Shown piece by piece: positions 44,791 through 53,090 of a DNA stretch of 64,000 nucleotides; position 1 is the first letter of the stretch, and each line of letters starts with the position of its first letter. Position numbers and translations under genes: made by a program. A model generated the notes under the pieces. That model made no database searches. It saw only the letters and a program-made list of their open reading frames with translations, and was not told where the DNA came from. This stretch comes from JBGSKY01 sp041740995 (GTDB lineage Bacteria; Planctomycetota; Planctomycetia; Pirellulales; Pirellulaceae), in NCBI GenBank assembly GCA_041740995.1, contig JBGSKY010000035.1, positions 4,777 to 68,776 of the forward strand, read 5' to 3'.

Positions 44791-44832
44791 TGAAGATGCT
44801 TGTCATCGCCCGCAGCTCATCGGTTCGCAATC

Positions 44833-45540
44833 ATGACAATAACAGTGCCGCAACACGTCGCGATCATCATGGACGGCAATGGTCGCTGGGCTCAGGGGCA
44901 AGGCCTGCCACGAGTCGAAGGGCACCGGCGGGGTGCGGATTCGGTCCGCCAAGCGATCGAAGGAGCGATAGAAAGCGGCTGCCGTTATCTGACCCTATAT
45001 TGCTTTTCGACAGAGAACTGGAAACGCCCGAAACCGGAACTTGATTTCCTGATGCGGCTGTTGCAAAGCTATTTGACTAACGAGCTGAAGGATCTAGTTC
45101 GTCAATCGATACGACTTAACGCGATCGGTCGGCTGGACCAACTCTCGCCGACGATTCAGAAGCAGCTTCAAAAGACAATCGCCGCGACCGCTGACTGTGA
45201 CAGGCTGACGTTGACGTTAGCGATCAATTACGGCGGACGACAGGAACTGACCGATGCGGTCCGCAAAATTGCAGCCCAAATTGCCCGAGGTGAATTAGCT
45301 GCCGAAGCGATTGACGAGCAGGTTATTCAAGCGAACTTGTACACCGCGGACCTGCCCGATCCAGATTTGCTGATTCGCACCAGCGGCGAATTTCGAATCA
45401 GCAATTTTTTGCTTTGGCAGCTCAGCTATGCCGAGATCTGCATTTTGGATTGCGCGTGGCCAGAGTTCAAGAAAGCCGATTTTCTTGCCGCGCTGGCGAC
45501 GTTTGGTCAACGCGATCGGCGTTACGGCGGAATCAGTTGA
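44833..45540 (+). CDS. uppS: Isoprenyl transferase (undecaprenyl diphosphate synthase type)
   Basis: 235 residues. It condenses isopentenyl units in cis to give the C55 lipid carrier for peptidoglycan and other surface polymers. Signatures: QHVAIIMDGNGRWAQGQGLP (catalytic Asp14), GHRRGADSVRQAIEGAIESG, LTLYCFSTENWKRPKPEL, LAINYGGRQELTDAVRKIA and the end-motif DPDLLIRTSGEFRISNFLLW. ATG at 44833 matches the family N terminus. The stop (TGA, 45540) lies three bases from the stop of a convergent gene, so the two transcripts probably overlap. Confidence 0.96.
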   Translation: MTITVPQHVAIIMDGNGRWAQGQGLPRVEGHRRGADSVRQAIEGAIESGCRYLTLYCFSTENWKRPKPELDFLMRLLQSYLTNELKDLVRQSIRLNAIGRLDQLSPTIQKQLQKTIAATADCDRLTLTLAINYGGRQELTDAVRKIAAQIARGELAAEAIDEQVIQANLYTADLPDPDLLIRTSGEFRISNFLLWQLSYAEICILDCAWPEFKKADFLAALATFGQRDRRYGGIS

Positions 45541-45543
45541 AAC

Positions 45544-46092
45544 CTATTGCGGGAGCTGGATCTCTTGAATCATTTTCTTCATACCGTCCGCCAGCTTCTC
45601 AACAGTCGCATTTGGGCCAGTCATCTTCACAAAAATCTTGCCCTCGTTCTTGGTTTCAATGATTGCCGACAGCATCCGATAGTCTTTGAAAGATTCGGTT
45701 GGACCAGGAGCAAAAGGACCGCCCATTTTTTGAACGAAGGTACCGGTGATGTCGACCATATGAACTTTGCAGCCGGCGATGTCCAGCTCTTCGATCTTCG
45801 CATCGGACTTCTTTGAACCTTCGAACTGAGCGATCCAGCGATCGATATTTGCGTCGATCGATCCGGCCGCTTGCATGATCGTAATCCGCGCCGCGTCTGC
45901 CGGCTGGGCGTCCGCAGGGGCGACGAATTCATGTTCGATCATTTGCATTTTGGGCTGGATCGTTTTCCATTCGGCCGGTTTGGTCGCGAGGACTTTACCG
46001 CCAGCGATTTTGACTGTCTCTTTCTCATCAGCTCGGCCAATCGCTGGACAAGTTAGGGCGACGATTAAGCAAAAGCAAATACTGCGTAACAT
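45544..46092 (-). CDS. Secreted protein of unknown function (182 residues)
   Basis: Signal peptide RSICFCLIVALTCPAIGRAD, then a single compact domain with KPAEWKTIQPKMQMIEHEF and KIFVKMTGPNATVEKLADGM followed by KKMIQEIQL. The pattern (a strand-rich start, TGPNATVEK before a C-terminal helix) recalls PsbP/lipoprotein-like exported domains found in many planctomycetes, but I cannot assign a family. There are no catalytic residues I can identify. It starts 10 bases after the purQ stop on the same strand and ends against the uppS stop. Confidence 0.82.
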   Translation of the reverse strand: MLRSICFCLIVALTCPAIGRADEKETVKIAGGKVLATKPAEWKTIQPKMQMIEHEFVAPADAQPADAARITIMQAAGSIDANIDRWIAQFEGSKKSDAKIEELDIAGCKVHMVDITGTFVQKMGGPFAPGPTESFKDYRMLSAIIETKNEGKIFVKMTGPNATVEKLADGMKKMIQEIQLPQ

Positions 46093-46102
46093 TCAGAGTT
46101 TC

Positions 46103-46891
46103 CTAGTTAAAATAGTTGACTGCGTTTTGAAACAATTGGAAGCCATCACCATGTTCAGGCTGCTCTTCGCGGCGAGTCCAAAAAGGATGATGGGTGGGAA
46201 ACAAATGCCGTTCTGGGTGCGGCATCAATCCAAACACGCGACCGCTTGGATCGCACAACCCAGCCACGTTCCGCTGCGCTGCGTTTGGATTGTCTGGGAA
46301 TGCTAGTTGTTCATCCAAATCGTTGTCCCCAGCCTCATTAGTATATCGCAACACCAGTTGTCCCGCTTCGGAAATCTCGTCAGCCACAGTTTCGTCGCGG
46401 ATTACCAGTCGGCCTTCGGCGTGGGCGATCGGCAAGTACATTTGATCGATGTCTTGCAAGAATGGACAAATATCGCTTGCCACACGGAGATGAACCCAAC
46501 GGTCTTCGAAGCGTCCTTGCCGATTCCAAGTCAGACTGGCCGCTGGCTTGTTGTCCGGCACATCGAAAAAAATGCCGAGCCGCATCAGAACTTGAAATCC
46601 GTTGCAGATTCCCAAAATCAAACGGTCTTGTTCGATAAAATCGGCCAGCACATCACTCAGCGAGGTCTGTAGTTCGGTTGCGAAAATTCGGCCCGCAGCA
46701 ATATCGTCGCCGTAGCTGAAGCCGCCGGGAATACAAAGCACCTGAAACTTTTTTGCCCACAGCGGTCGTTCAATCAATTGCTGAATATGGATCGTCGAGG
46801 TCTCGGCCCCTGCCATCGTGAACGCGTGAGCCGTTTCAATGTCGCAGTTCGTTCCAGGAGCTCGGAGGATCAAAACGCTCGGCTTGGTCAT
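46103..46891 (-). CDS. purQ: Phosphoribosylformylglycinamidine synthase, glutaminase subunit
   Basis: 262 residues, slightly longer than typical PurQ. It supplies ammonia from glutamine to PurL in step 4 of purine synthesis. Signatures: VLILRAPGTNCDIETAHAF, CIPGGFSYGDDIAAGRIFA, LILGICNGFQVLMRLG (nucleophile Cys96) and the His-Glu pair in LMPHPERHLF. The extra length and LRAPGTNCD start fit the large PurQ form. Its ATG overlaps the stop of a 40-codon upstream frame in an ATGA, which suggests translational coupling. A gene for an exported protein starts 10 bases downstream. Confidence 0.95.
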   Translation of the reverse strand: MTKPSVLILRAPGTNCDIETAHAFTMAGAETSTIHIQQLIERPLWAKKFQVLCIPGGFSYGDDIAAGRIFATELQTSLSDVLADFIEQDRLILGICNGFQVLMRLGIFFDVPDNKPAASLTWNRQGRFEDRWVHLRVASDICPFLQDIDQMYLPIAHAEGRLVIRDETVADEISEAGQLVLRYTNEAGDNDLDEQLAFPDNPNAAQRNVAGLCDPSGRVFGLMPHPERHLFPTHHPFWTRREEQPEHGDGFQLFQNAVNYFN

Positions 46892-47012
46892 GTCGCAATC
46901 GCTTTAAAGCGGAAGTGGTTTAAGTTGCAAATTGGCAGCGGTTTCTCGTTGGTCAGAAGGTTAAATCGCCCAGCGAGAATCGTCCAGTAGGTATCGTCAT
47001 TCAATGTCATGG
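46890..47012 (-). CDS. Possible small ORF coupled to purQ (about 40 residues)
   Basis: Reading back from the ATGA at the purQ start gives an open frame with ATG at 47010 or a GTG two codons further upstream. It encodes about 40 residues including LNDDTYWTILAGRFNLLTN and a C-terminal NHFRFKAIAT. The frame ends exactly on the A of the purQ start (stop TGA shares bases with ATG), a classic coupling geometry. It is not a PurS (about 80 residues, different core) and I recognise no family. The composition looks protein-like, but at this length chance remains possible. Bases 47013-47211 hold no further gene. Confidence 0.3.
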
Positions 47013-47211
47013 TCACACCGGTTCGCTGGGCACATTGTGTCAGGACTTGACTAGCTTATGATCGGCGCGCGTCGAACAAAGTGGGCGAATCTGCGAAAAA
47101 ATACTTGCTATAACAAGGCACATTCACCGCTTGAGATTTCAAGCTATCATTTGACGGTCGAGTTATTGAGTAAATCCGCTCAGCAAATATTCCGTTAAAG
47201 GACCGCACCCC

Positions 47212-47733
47212 ATGTCGCAAACCCCGAACCCTTACAATCCATACGCGGCGGCGGGTGTTCAAAATCCCAGTGCATTTCAGCCATCTGCCGCTTCCGAAAA
47301 AATGCCGACCTTTGTGACCGTTATGATGATCATTGACATGGTCTTCCGCGGTTTGCGCGTCCCGATTGCTCTGTTGGGCATTGTGGGCGTGGTTGTCATG
47401 CCTTCAGACAATCCAATGTTCCTGCCGGGAATTTTCGAAGTGATCACTGGTGCTGTGATGGCCGTTTGCGGGTTGGTTGGCGACGGATTGGTATTGGCGA
47501 AGCGGCGAATTGGATTGATTTTTTGTTGGGTCGCAGTGGCCGCAACCTTAGCCAATGTCGTTGTCGCATTGTTCGAACTGCCAATTCAAGCCGGCCAACA
47601 GCCAGAGAACGTGCGGATGGTTGTTTACGCCGTCGCAGGCATTTTCCTGATATTCAGATTGGCTTTGATCGGCACTTATGGCTTCGCTTTGTTGCTTGCA
47701 AAGAAGTACTTCGATCGCCACGGGATTAAGTAG
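47212..47733 (+). CDS. Small four-helix membrane protein of unknown function
   Basis: 173 residues. A cytoplasmic or exposed N terminus with NPYNPYAAAG is followed by about four membrane helices (VTVMMIIDMVFRGLRVPIAL; GIFEVITGAVMAVCGLVGDG; IGLIFCWVAVAATLANVVVA; VVYAVAGIFLIFRLALIGTY) and a short basic tail. The NPYxPY-type leader is common in planctomycete membrane proteins of unknown role. AAAGGA lies about 10 bases before the ATG. It converges with the sirtuin gene; a palindrome (47744-47755) between them may end both transcripts. Confidence 0.8.
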   Translation: MSQTPNPYNPYAAAGVQNPSAFQPSAASEKMPTFVTVMMIIDMVFRGLRVPIALLGIVGVVVMPSDNPMFLPGIFEVITGAVMAVCGLVGDGLVLAKRRIGLIFCWVAVAATLANVVVALFELPIQAGQQPENVRMVVYAVAGIFLIFRLALIGTYGFALLLAKKYFDRHGIK

Positions 47734-47743
47734 CGTTTAGGCT

Positions 47744-47755
47744 AGGACCGGTCCT
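47744..47755. terminator. Perfect 12-bp palindrome between convergent genes (possible terminator)
   Basis: AGGACCGGTCCT is perfectly self-complementary and lies 10 bases after one stop and 19 bases before the other gene's stop. There is no unpaired loop in the palindrome itself; the arms would need the central bases open. A similar sequence, GGCCGGACCTGTCCTGGC, follows the purU stop at 61187-61204, so this may be a dispersed element. Confidence 0.4.
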
Positions 47756-47774
47756 GGCTTAGGTTGGCAAGCGT

Positions 47775-48476
47775 TCACTGAACGAGCGATTCGAAAAAAG
47801 CTGGGACCGTTTCGGTGGCTAGTCCAGTCAGCCTTTCATCGAAGCTTGAGGAGACCTCAGTGTCAGCGAAATTGATCTCAACTCGACGGCATGATTTGGG
47901 TGTCTGAGATACAAAACCAGCCGCCGGATAGACATTGCCTGACGTGCCGATGGCGACAAAGAGATCGCACTTCTTCAGCGCCGATTCGGCTCGCGACATG
48001 TGCATCGGCATCTCACCGAACCAAACGATATCGGGCCGCAAACGCCCTTTGAGCTCCGGATTTTCCGGATGCGGCGTGAATCGATCGATGTCGCCTCGCC
48101 AAGGGTAAGTTCGTCCAGTGTCGATGCAACGAGCTGATAAAAGCTCGCCGTGCAAGTGCAGCATCTGCTTGCTGCCGGCGCGCTCGTGCAAGTTATCGAC
48201 GTTTTGTGTAATCAGCAGAAATCCGTTGGGATGTTCATGCTCGTATTTCGCGACTGCGAGATGAGCCGCATTGGGCTGGACGTCAAACTCTTGCAGTTGC
48301 CGCCGCCGAGCGTTGTAAAAATCGTAGACTAGGTCAGGATCGCGCGAGAATCCTTGAGGAGAGCAAACGTCTTCGATGCGATGCCCTTCCCACAGTCCGT
48401 CGGGACCTCGAAAGGCCCGCAGCCCACTTTCGACGCTAATTCCTGCACCGGTCAAAACGACGATGTTCATTGCCAT
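47775..48476 (-). CDS. Sir2-family NAD-dependent deacylase, CobB-like
   Basis: 233 residues. It removes acyl groups from lysine using NAD+. Signatures: VVLTGAGISVESGLRAFRG, the YNARRRQ motif (in E. coli CobB and SIRT5 the Tyr and Arg here read succinyl-lysine), TQNVDNLHERAGSKQMLHLH with the catalytic His in HLHGEL, then WFGEMP and AIGTSGNVYPAAGF. The zinc module is odd: only one Cys is seen (ARCIDTG), and the second CxxC pair is absent, so structural zinc binding looks lost or altered. It sits alone, its start 94 bases from the divergent permease start. Confidence 0.9.
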   Translation of the reverse strand: MAMNIVVLTGAGISVESGLRAFRGPDGLWEGHRIEDVCSPQGFSRDPDLVYDFYNARRRQLQEFDVQPNAAHLAVAKYEHEHPNGFLLITQNVDNLHERAGSKQMLHLHGELLSARCIDTGRTYPWRGDIDRFTPHPENPELKGRLRPDIVWFGEMPMHMSRAESALKKCDLFVAIGTSGNVYPAAGFVSQTPKSCRRVEINFADTEVSSSFDERLTGLATETVPAFFESLVQ

Positions 48477-48570
48477 GGTGACTTGTTATCCTCAACGCAG
48501 GTTGCAGGGAAAGATCGCAGTACGATTCGCACTCGCCGCATTTTATCAGCTTTACAATTTTCACGAAGCC

Positions 48571-50076
48571 ATGAAAACCGCTCGCGAAGTCGCCTTTCAA
48601 AAGCTGGTCGTATCGAATGAATCGGCCACCAGTCCACTCAAACGAGTTCTTGGGCCATTCCAGCTTACGTTGCTAGGCATTGGAGCGATGATTGGGACCG
48701 GCATTTTCGTGATGACCGGAACCGCTGCGGTTGGATCGGCCAGTCGCCCGGGGGCAGGGCCGGCGATTGTGATTTCATTCATCATCACTGCGCTAGCCTG
48801 CGGATTGGCCGCGATTTGTTACGCCGAATTCGCCGCCATGGTTCCCGTTTCTGGCAGCGCTTACACTTACGCCTACGCTTCTTTCGGCGAGTTGTTGGCT
48901 TGGATTATCGGTTGGGATCTGTTGCTCGAATATGCAGTCGGCAACGTCGGCGTCGCGATCGGTTGGTCAGAATATATGCAGACGCTGCTGCACTTCCTCG
49001 GCATCGACTTGCCAGCTTGGTTGTCAATCGATCCGATGAGTGTCCGAGCTATCACTGCAGCGCCACAGAACTTTACGGATGCTCAAGTGCAGCTCTGTAC
49101 GGCTGCGTTGCAGTCGGCGCCGCAAATCGGTTTCCCGATCATCTTTAACCTGCCAGCATTCTTGATTGTCATGGCGGTCACCGTACTGTTGATCATCGGC
49201 ATTCGCGAGTCAGCTCGCGCCAACGCGATTCTGGTGTTGGTCAAGTTTTTATTGATCGGCCTGTTCGTTTGGTATGGTTGGCAGCATGTGGATTACGAAA
49301 CGAACTGGCAGCCCTTTGCGCCCAACGGATGGCGAGGCGTGTTGACCGGCTCGGCACTAATCTTTTTTGCCTACATCGGTTTCGATGCATTGTCGACTTG
49401 TTCCGAAGAGTGCCGTAATCCGCAGCGTGACGTTCCAATTGGAATGATCGCTTCGTTGATTGTCTGTTCGATTCTGTACGTCGCGGTGGCTGCGGTTCTG
49501 ACTGGCATGGTGCCGCTGCGCGATCTTAACAATGCCGAACCGGTTGCGGCGGCGTTGCGAGCGGTCGGTCATCCAAACGTCGCCAGCATTGTTTCGCTGG
49601 GCGCGGTGATGTCGATGGCTGCGGTGTTATTGGTTCTACAATTTGGTCAGTGCCGTATCCTTTTTGCGATGAGCCGTGATGGGTTGCTGCCACGTTTTCT
49701 CAGTCGTGTTGATCCGCGAACATCGACTCCGATTTGGGCGACAATCATCACTGGCGTTGTGGTCGGTATTCCAGCGGCGTTGATCGATATTACGATAGCG
49801 GCCGATCTGTGCAGCATCGGAACGTTGTTCGCGTTTGTTTTGGTGGCTGGCGGAGTTTTGCTTTTGCGATTCCAGCAGCCCGATCGCGAACGTCCGTTCC
49901 GCGTTCCTTTTGCGATCGTTGTATGCCCGGCGTCGATGCTAATTTGCGCTGGTTTGATGTGCGGGCTGCCTTGGGAAACTTGGATTCGATTCTTCCTTTG
50001 GATGGCGATTGGCTTGCTGATCTATTTTTTCACCATTGTTCCTCGACGAATCAAAGAAAGCGCCATTGATGCTTGA
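48571..50076 (+). CDS. APC-superfamily amino acid permease (cationic amino acid transporter type)
   Basis: 501 residues with about 12-14 membrane helices. The N-terminal hallmark LGIGAMIGTGIFVMTGTAA is the APC substrate-binding helix 1 with GxGIF; then FAAMVPVSGSAYTYAYASFG and FAYIGFDALSTCSEECRNPQ, typical of the CAT/YfnA group. The last helices run through VLLVLQFGQCRILFAMSRDG and end in RRIKESAIDA. It imports amino acids by proton-coupled transport across the inner membrane; the substrate is not known. ATG at 48571 gives the family N terminus. Its 3' end overlaps the next gene by 8 bases. Confidence 0.92.
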   Translation: MKTAREVAFQKLVVSNESATSPLKRVLGPFQLTLLGIGAMIGTGIFVMTGTAAVGSASRPGAGPAIVISFIITALACGLAAICYAEFAAMVPVSGSAYTYAYASFGELLAWIIGWDLLLEYAVGNVGVAIGWSEYMQTLLHFLGIDLPAWLSIDPMSVRAITAAPQNFTDAQVQLCTAALQSAPQIGFPIIFNLPAFLIVMAVTVLLIIGIRESARANAILVLVKFLLIGLFVWYGWQHVDYETNWQPFAPNGWRGVLTGSALIFFAYIGFDALSTCSEECRNPQRDVPIGMIASLIVCSILYVAVAAVLTGMVPLRDLNNAEPVAAALRAVGHPNVASIVSLGAVMSMAAVLLVLQFGQCRILFAMSRDGLLPRFLSRVDPRTSTPIWATIITGVVVGIPAALIDITIAADLCSIGTLFAFVLVAGGVLLLRFQQPDRERPFRVPFAIVVCPASMLICAGLMCGLPWETWIRFFLWMAIGLLIYFFTIVPRRIKESAIDA

Positions 50077-50785
50077 AATTCCTCGACCAAACAAACCGCT
50101 TGATATGCTCGTCGTTGCACCTCATCCAGACGATGCCGAACTTGGGATGGGCGGTACGATTGTGAAGATGGTTCGCGCTGGCTGGAACGTCGGCATTGTT
50201 GATTTGACCAGCGGCGAACCGACACCGCACGGCTCGCTGGAGATTCGCGCCGTGGAAACTGCCGGTGCGACGGCAGCCATGAAGTTGCCGTGGCGAATGA
50301 ATGCGGGGATGAAAAATCGATTTCTGGAACCGACGATTGAAAACCGCACGATCTTGGCGAACATCTTTCGAGCTGTTCGTCCGCGTTGGATTTTCGCGCC
50401 TTACTGGACAGACGCCCACCCGGATCATTTGGCCGCGACCGAATTAGTCGACGCGGCGCGGTTTTGGAGCAAGCTGACCAAGAGCGATTTGCAGGGCGAG
50501 CCGTACCATCCCGAACGCATTTTCAATTACTACTGCGTCCATTTGAAGATGACGCCGCAACCTGCGTTCATCGTCGACATCAGCGACGAGTGGCCGACAA
50601 AAAAGGCAGCCATCGCGAGTTTCCAGAGCCAATTCGCGACCGGAAGATCGCAAGATTGGCCGACTTTTCTCGATCGACTCGAACACGACGCGTTGTACTG
50701 GGGCAAAGCGATCGGCAAGCTGTATGGCGAACCGTTTCACTCGCGGGAACCGATCGGGATGGCATCGATTTGCGAATTGGTGTGA
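50069..50785 (+). CDS. PIG-L family deacetylase, bacillithiol biosynthesis BshB1 type
   Basis: 238 residues. It probably removes the acetyl group from GlcNAc-malate to give GlcN-malate in bacillithiol synthesis. Signatures: MLVVAPHPDDAELGMGGTIV (zinc-binding HPDD and aspartate), LTSGEPTPHGSLEIRAVETA, GAPYWTDAHPDHLAA-like stretch (IFAPYWTDAHPDH) with the third zinc His, and the C-terminal EPFHSREPIGM. The GSLEIRAVE and PIG-L length fit BshB1 rather than MshB or LpxC. The start ATG (50069) overlaps the permease stop (ATGCTTGA), so the two are coupled. Whether this organism makes bacillithiol is not shown by the window; bshA and bshC are not present. Confidence 0.85.
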   Translation: MLEIPRPNKPLDMLVVAPHPDDAELGMGGTIVKMVRAGWNVGIVDLTSGEPTPHGSLEIRAVETAGATAAMKLPWRMNAGMKNRFLEPTIENRTILANIFRAVRPRWIFAPYWTDAHPDHLAATELVDAARFWSKLTKSDLQGEPYHPERIFNYYCVHLKMTPQPAFIVDISDEWPTKKAAIASFQSQFATGRSQDWPTFLDRLEHDALYWGKAIGKLYGEPFHSREPIGMASICELV

Positions 50786-50861
50786 TTTTCGCGAACTGCA
50801 ATTATGTTATGCTGCGAAGCGTACTTTGGCGGTTCCGATAGCAACTTGAATCTTACTTGAC

Positions 50862-53054
50862 ATGTCCAATTTCAAATACGTTAATTTTGCGTGGGATGCC
50901 GCGCATGCCGCGTCGCTAGATCCTGTCGGTCGACTGATTTATCGCTCGAATTTGTTAGGCTCCGATCAGCGTATTACGAATACTGGAGGCGGCAATACAT
51001 CGGCTAAATTAATGCAGCCCGATCCACTGACTGGCCAGCAGGTCGAAGTCCTGTGGGTCAAAGGTTCTGGCGGCGATTTGCGGACCAGCAAACGCGAGAA
51101 TTTTTCTTCGCTCTATCAAGACAAACTCATCGGTTTGCAAACGCTGTATGCCGCTCGTTCAGATAAAGGCTACAAATCCGTTGCCGAAGATGACATGGTT
51201 GGAATGTATACCCATACGACATTCAATCTGAATCCACGCGCATCATCGATCGATACACCGCTGCACAGTTTTATTAGTGGCAAACATGTCGATCACATGC
51301 ACCCCAACGCAATCATTTCCATCGCGGCCAGCGAAAAATGCGAGCAACTGACGAAGGAAATTTTCGGCGGCAAGATGGCTTACGTGCCATGGATGCGGCC
51401 CGGTTTCGAACTTGGGCTGGCGATGCAAAAGATCGAAGCTGACAAGCCAGACACGAAAGCGATCATGATGGGCCAACATGGCTTCATCTCGTGGGATGAT
51501 GATGATGCTAAATGTTATCGTTGGACGCTGGAGCTGATTGAACAAGCGGCTCAGTATATCGAGTCCAAATACGCAGCCAAAGGCGGCGATAAAACTGCCT
51601 TCGGCGGTCCGAAATACGCAATTGTGCCAACTGAAAAACGTCGCGCGATGTTGGCGAAAATTTTGCCGTGGCTCCGCGGCCGAGTCAGTCAGAAACAACG
51701 TTTCGTCGGTACGATCCAGGACGATGCCAGCGTCTTTCGCTTCGTCAATTCCAACGACGCGTCGCGTTTGGCAGAACTGGGAACAAGCTGCCCAGATCAC
51801 TTTTTGCGGACAAAGATCAAGCCGCTTTACGTTGATTGGAATGCGGATAACGAAGACGTCGAAGCATTAAAGACGAAGCTTGATGCTGGGCTGGCGAAAT
51901 ACCGTCAGGACTATGCAAAATACTATGAGAATTGCAAGCGACCGAATTCGCCAGCGATGCGTGATCCGAACCCAACAGTAATTTTGATTCCAGGCTTGGG
52001 CATGATCGCTTGGGGCAAAGATAAATCGGAATCGCGCGTGACGGCTGAATTTTATAACTGCGCGATAGAAGTCATGCGCGGTGCCGAAGCGATTGACAAA
52101 TATATTGCGTTGCCACAGCAAGAAGCTTTCGACATCGAATACTGGTTACTCGAGGAAGCCAAACTGAAACGGATGCCGGCCGAAAAAGAATTGGCTCGAC
52201 AAGTGATCGTAGTCATTGGAGCTGGATCAGGCATCGGCAAGCAAACTGCGCATCGGCTAGTCGCTGAAGGTGCCCAGATTGTTTGTGTTGATCGCGATTT
52301 GAAATCTGCCAACGCGACCGCAAAGGAAATCACCGACAAATACGGTCTTGGCATTGGCGTCGCGGGCAGCGATCTTTCCAACTGTGGTCCCGCGATCGGT
52401 TTGGCTTGCGATATTACCGACCGCGCGACGATTCGTGCGATGTTGGATCAAGTCGCGCTGGCTTACGGCGGCTTCGATTCAATTTGTGTGACGGCTGGCA
52501 TTTTTGTTCCGTCCGATACAACAGGCCACATTCCTGATGACAAGTGGGCGCTGACTTTCAATATCAACGTGACCGGCAGTTACTTTGTGGCTGACGAAGC
52601 GGCAATCACGTGGCGCGAGCAGGGTCTTAAGGGCAAGCTTGTCTTAACAACCAGTGCCAATGCGGTCGTCGCCAAAAAGGGCTCACTCGCCTACGACACA
52701 AGTAAAGCCGCCGCGAACCATTTGGTCCGCGAGTTGGCTGTCGAACTGGCCCCGCTGGTCCGCGTCAACGGCGTCGCACCGGCGACGGTTGTTCAAGGCA
52801 GCGCGATGTTCCCTCGCGATCGAGTAATCGGATCGCTTGCCAAATACGCGATCGCTTATACAGACGACGAGTCGGATGAGTCGTTGGTCGGCAAGCTGGC
52901 CCAGTTCTACGCTGACCGAACATTGACGCGTTCGCCGATCACGCCGGCCGATCAAGCGGAAGCCTATTTCGTGCTGGCCAGCGATCGGCTCAGCAAGACC
53001 ACTGGTCAAGTCATCACTGTTGACGGCGGACTGATCGACGCATTCCTGCGATAG
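50862..53054 (+). CDS. Bifunctional class II aldolase / short-chain dehydrogenase (rhamnulose-1-phosphate aldolase/lactaldehyde dehydrogenase type)
   Basis: 730 residues in two parts. The N-terminal aldolase domain (about 25-400) carries TGGGNTSAKL and a metal-binding HMHPNAIISIA, with the substrate loop PLHSFISGKHVDHMH. The C-terminal domain (from about 445) is a short-chain dehydrogenase with VIGAGSGIGKQTAHRL, and the catalytic TTSAN (Ser) and AYDTSKAAANHL (Tyr, Lys). This fusion, known from marine bacteria and planctomycetes, breaks rhamnulose 1-phosphate to dihydroxyacetone phosphate and lactaldehyde and then oxidises lactaldehyde; the exact substrate here is inferred. No rhaA, rhaB or transporter is nearby in this window. 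The DAO-family gene starts 36 bases downstream on the same strand. Confidence 0.9.
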   Translation: MSNFKYVNFAWDAAHAASLDPVGRLIYRSNLLGSDQRITNTGGGNTSAKLMQPDPLTGQQVEVLWVKGSGGDLRTSKRENFSSLYQDKLIGLQTLYAARSDKGYKSVAEDDMVGMYTHTTFNLNPRASSIDTPLHSFISGKHVDHMHPNAIISIAASEKCEQLTKEIFGGKMAYVPWMRPGFELGLAMQKIEADKPDTKAIMMGQHGFISWDDDDAKCYRWTLELIEQAAQYIESKYAAKGGDKTAFGGPKYAIVPTEKRRAMLAKILPWLRGRVSQKQRFVGTIQDDASVFRFVNSNDASRLAELGTSCPDHFLRTKIKPLYVDWNADNEDVEALKTKLDAGLAKYRQDYAKYYENCKRPNSPAMRDPNPTVILIPGLGMIAWGKDKSESRVTAEFYNCAIEVMRGAEAIDKYIALPQQEAFDIEYWLLEEAKLKRMPAEKELARQVIVVIGAGSGIGKQTAHRLVAEGAQIVCVDRDLKSANATAKEITDKYGLGIGVAGSDLSNCGPAIGLACDITDRATIRAMLDQVALAYGGFDSICVTAGIFVPSDTTGHIPDDKWALTFNINVTGSYFVADEAAITWREQGLKGKLVLTTSANAVVAKKGSLAYDTSKAAANHLVRELAVELAPLVRVNGVAPATVVQGSAMFPRDRVIGSLAKYAIAYTDDESDESLVGKLAQFYADRTLTRSPITPADQAEAYFVLASDRLSKTTGQVITVDGGLIDAFLR

Positions 53055-53090
53055 CTCAATCGTGAGCAAAAACCTTTCGGGCAATTTGTT

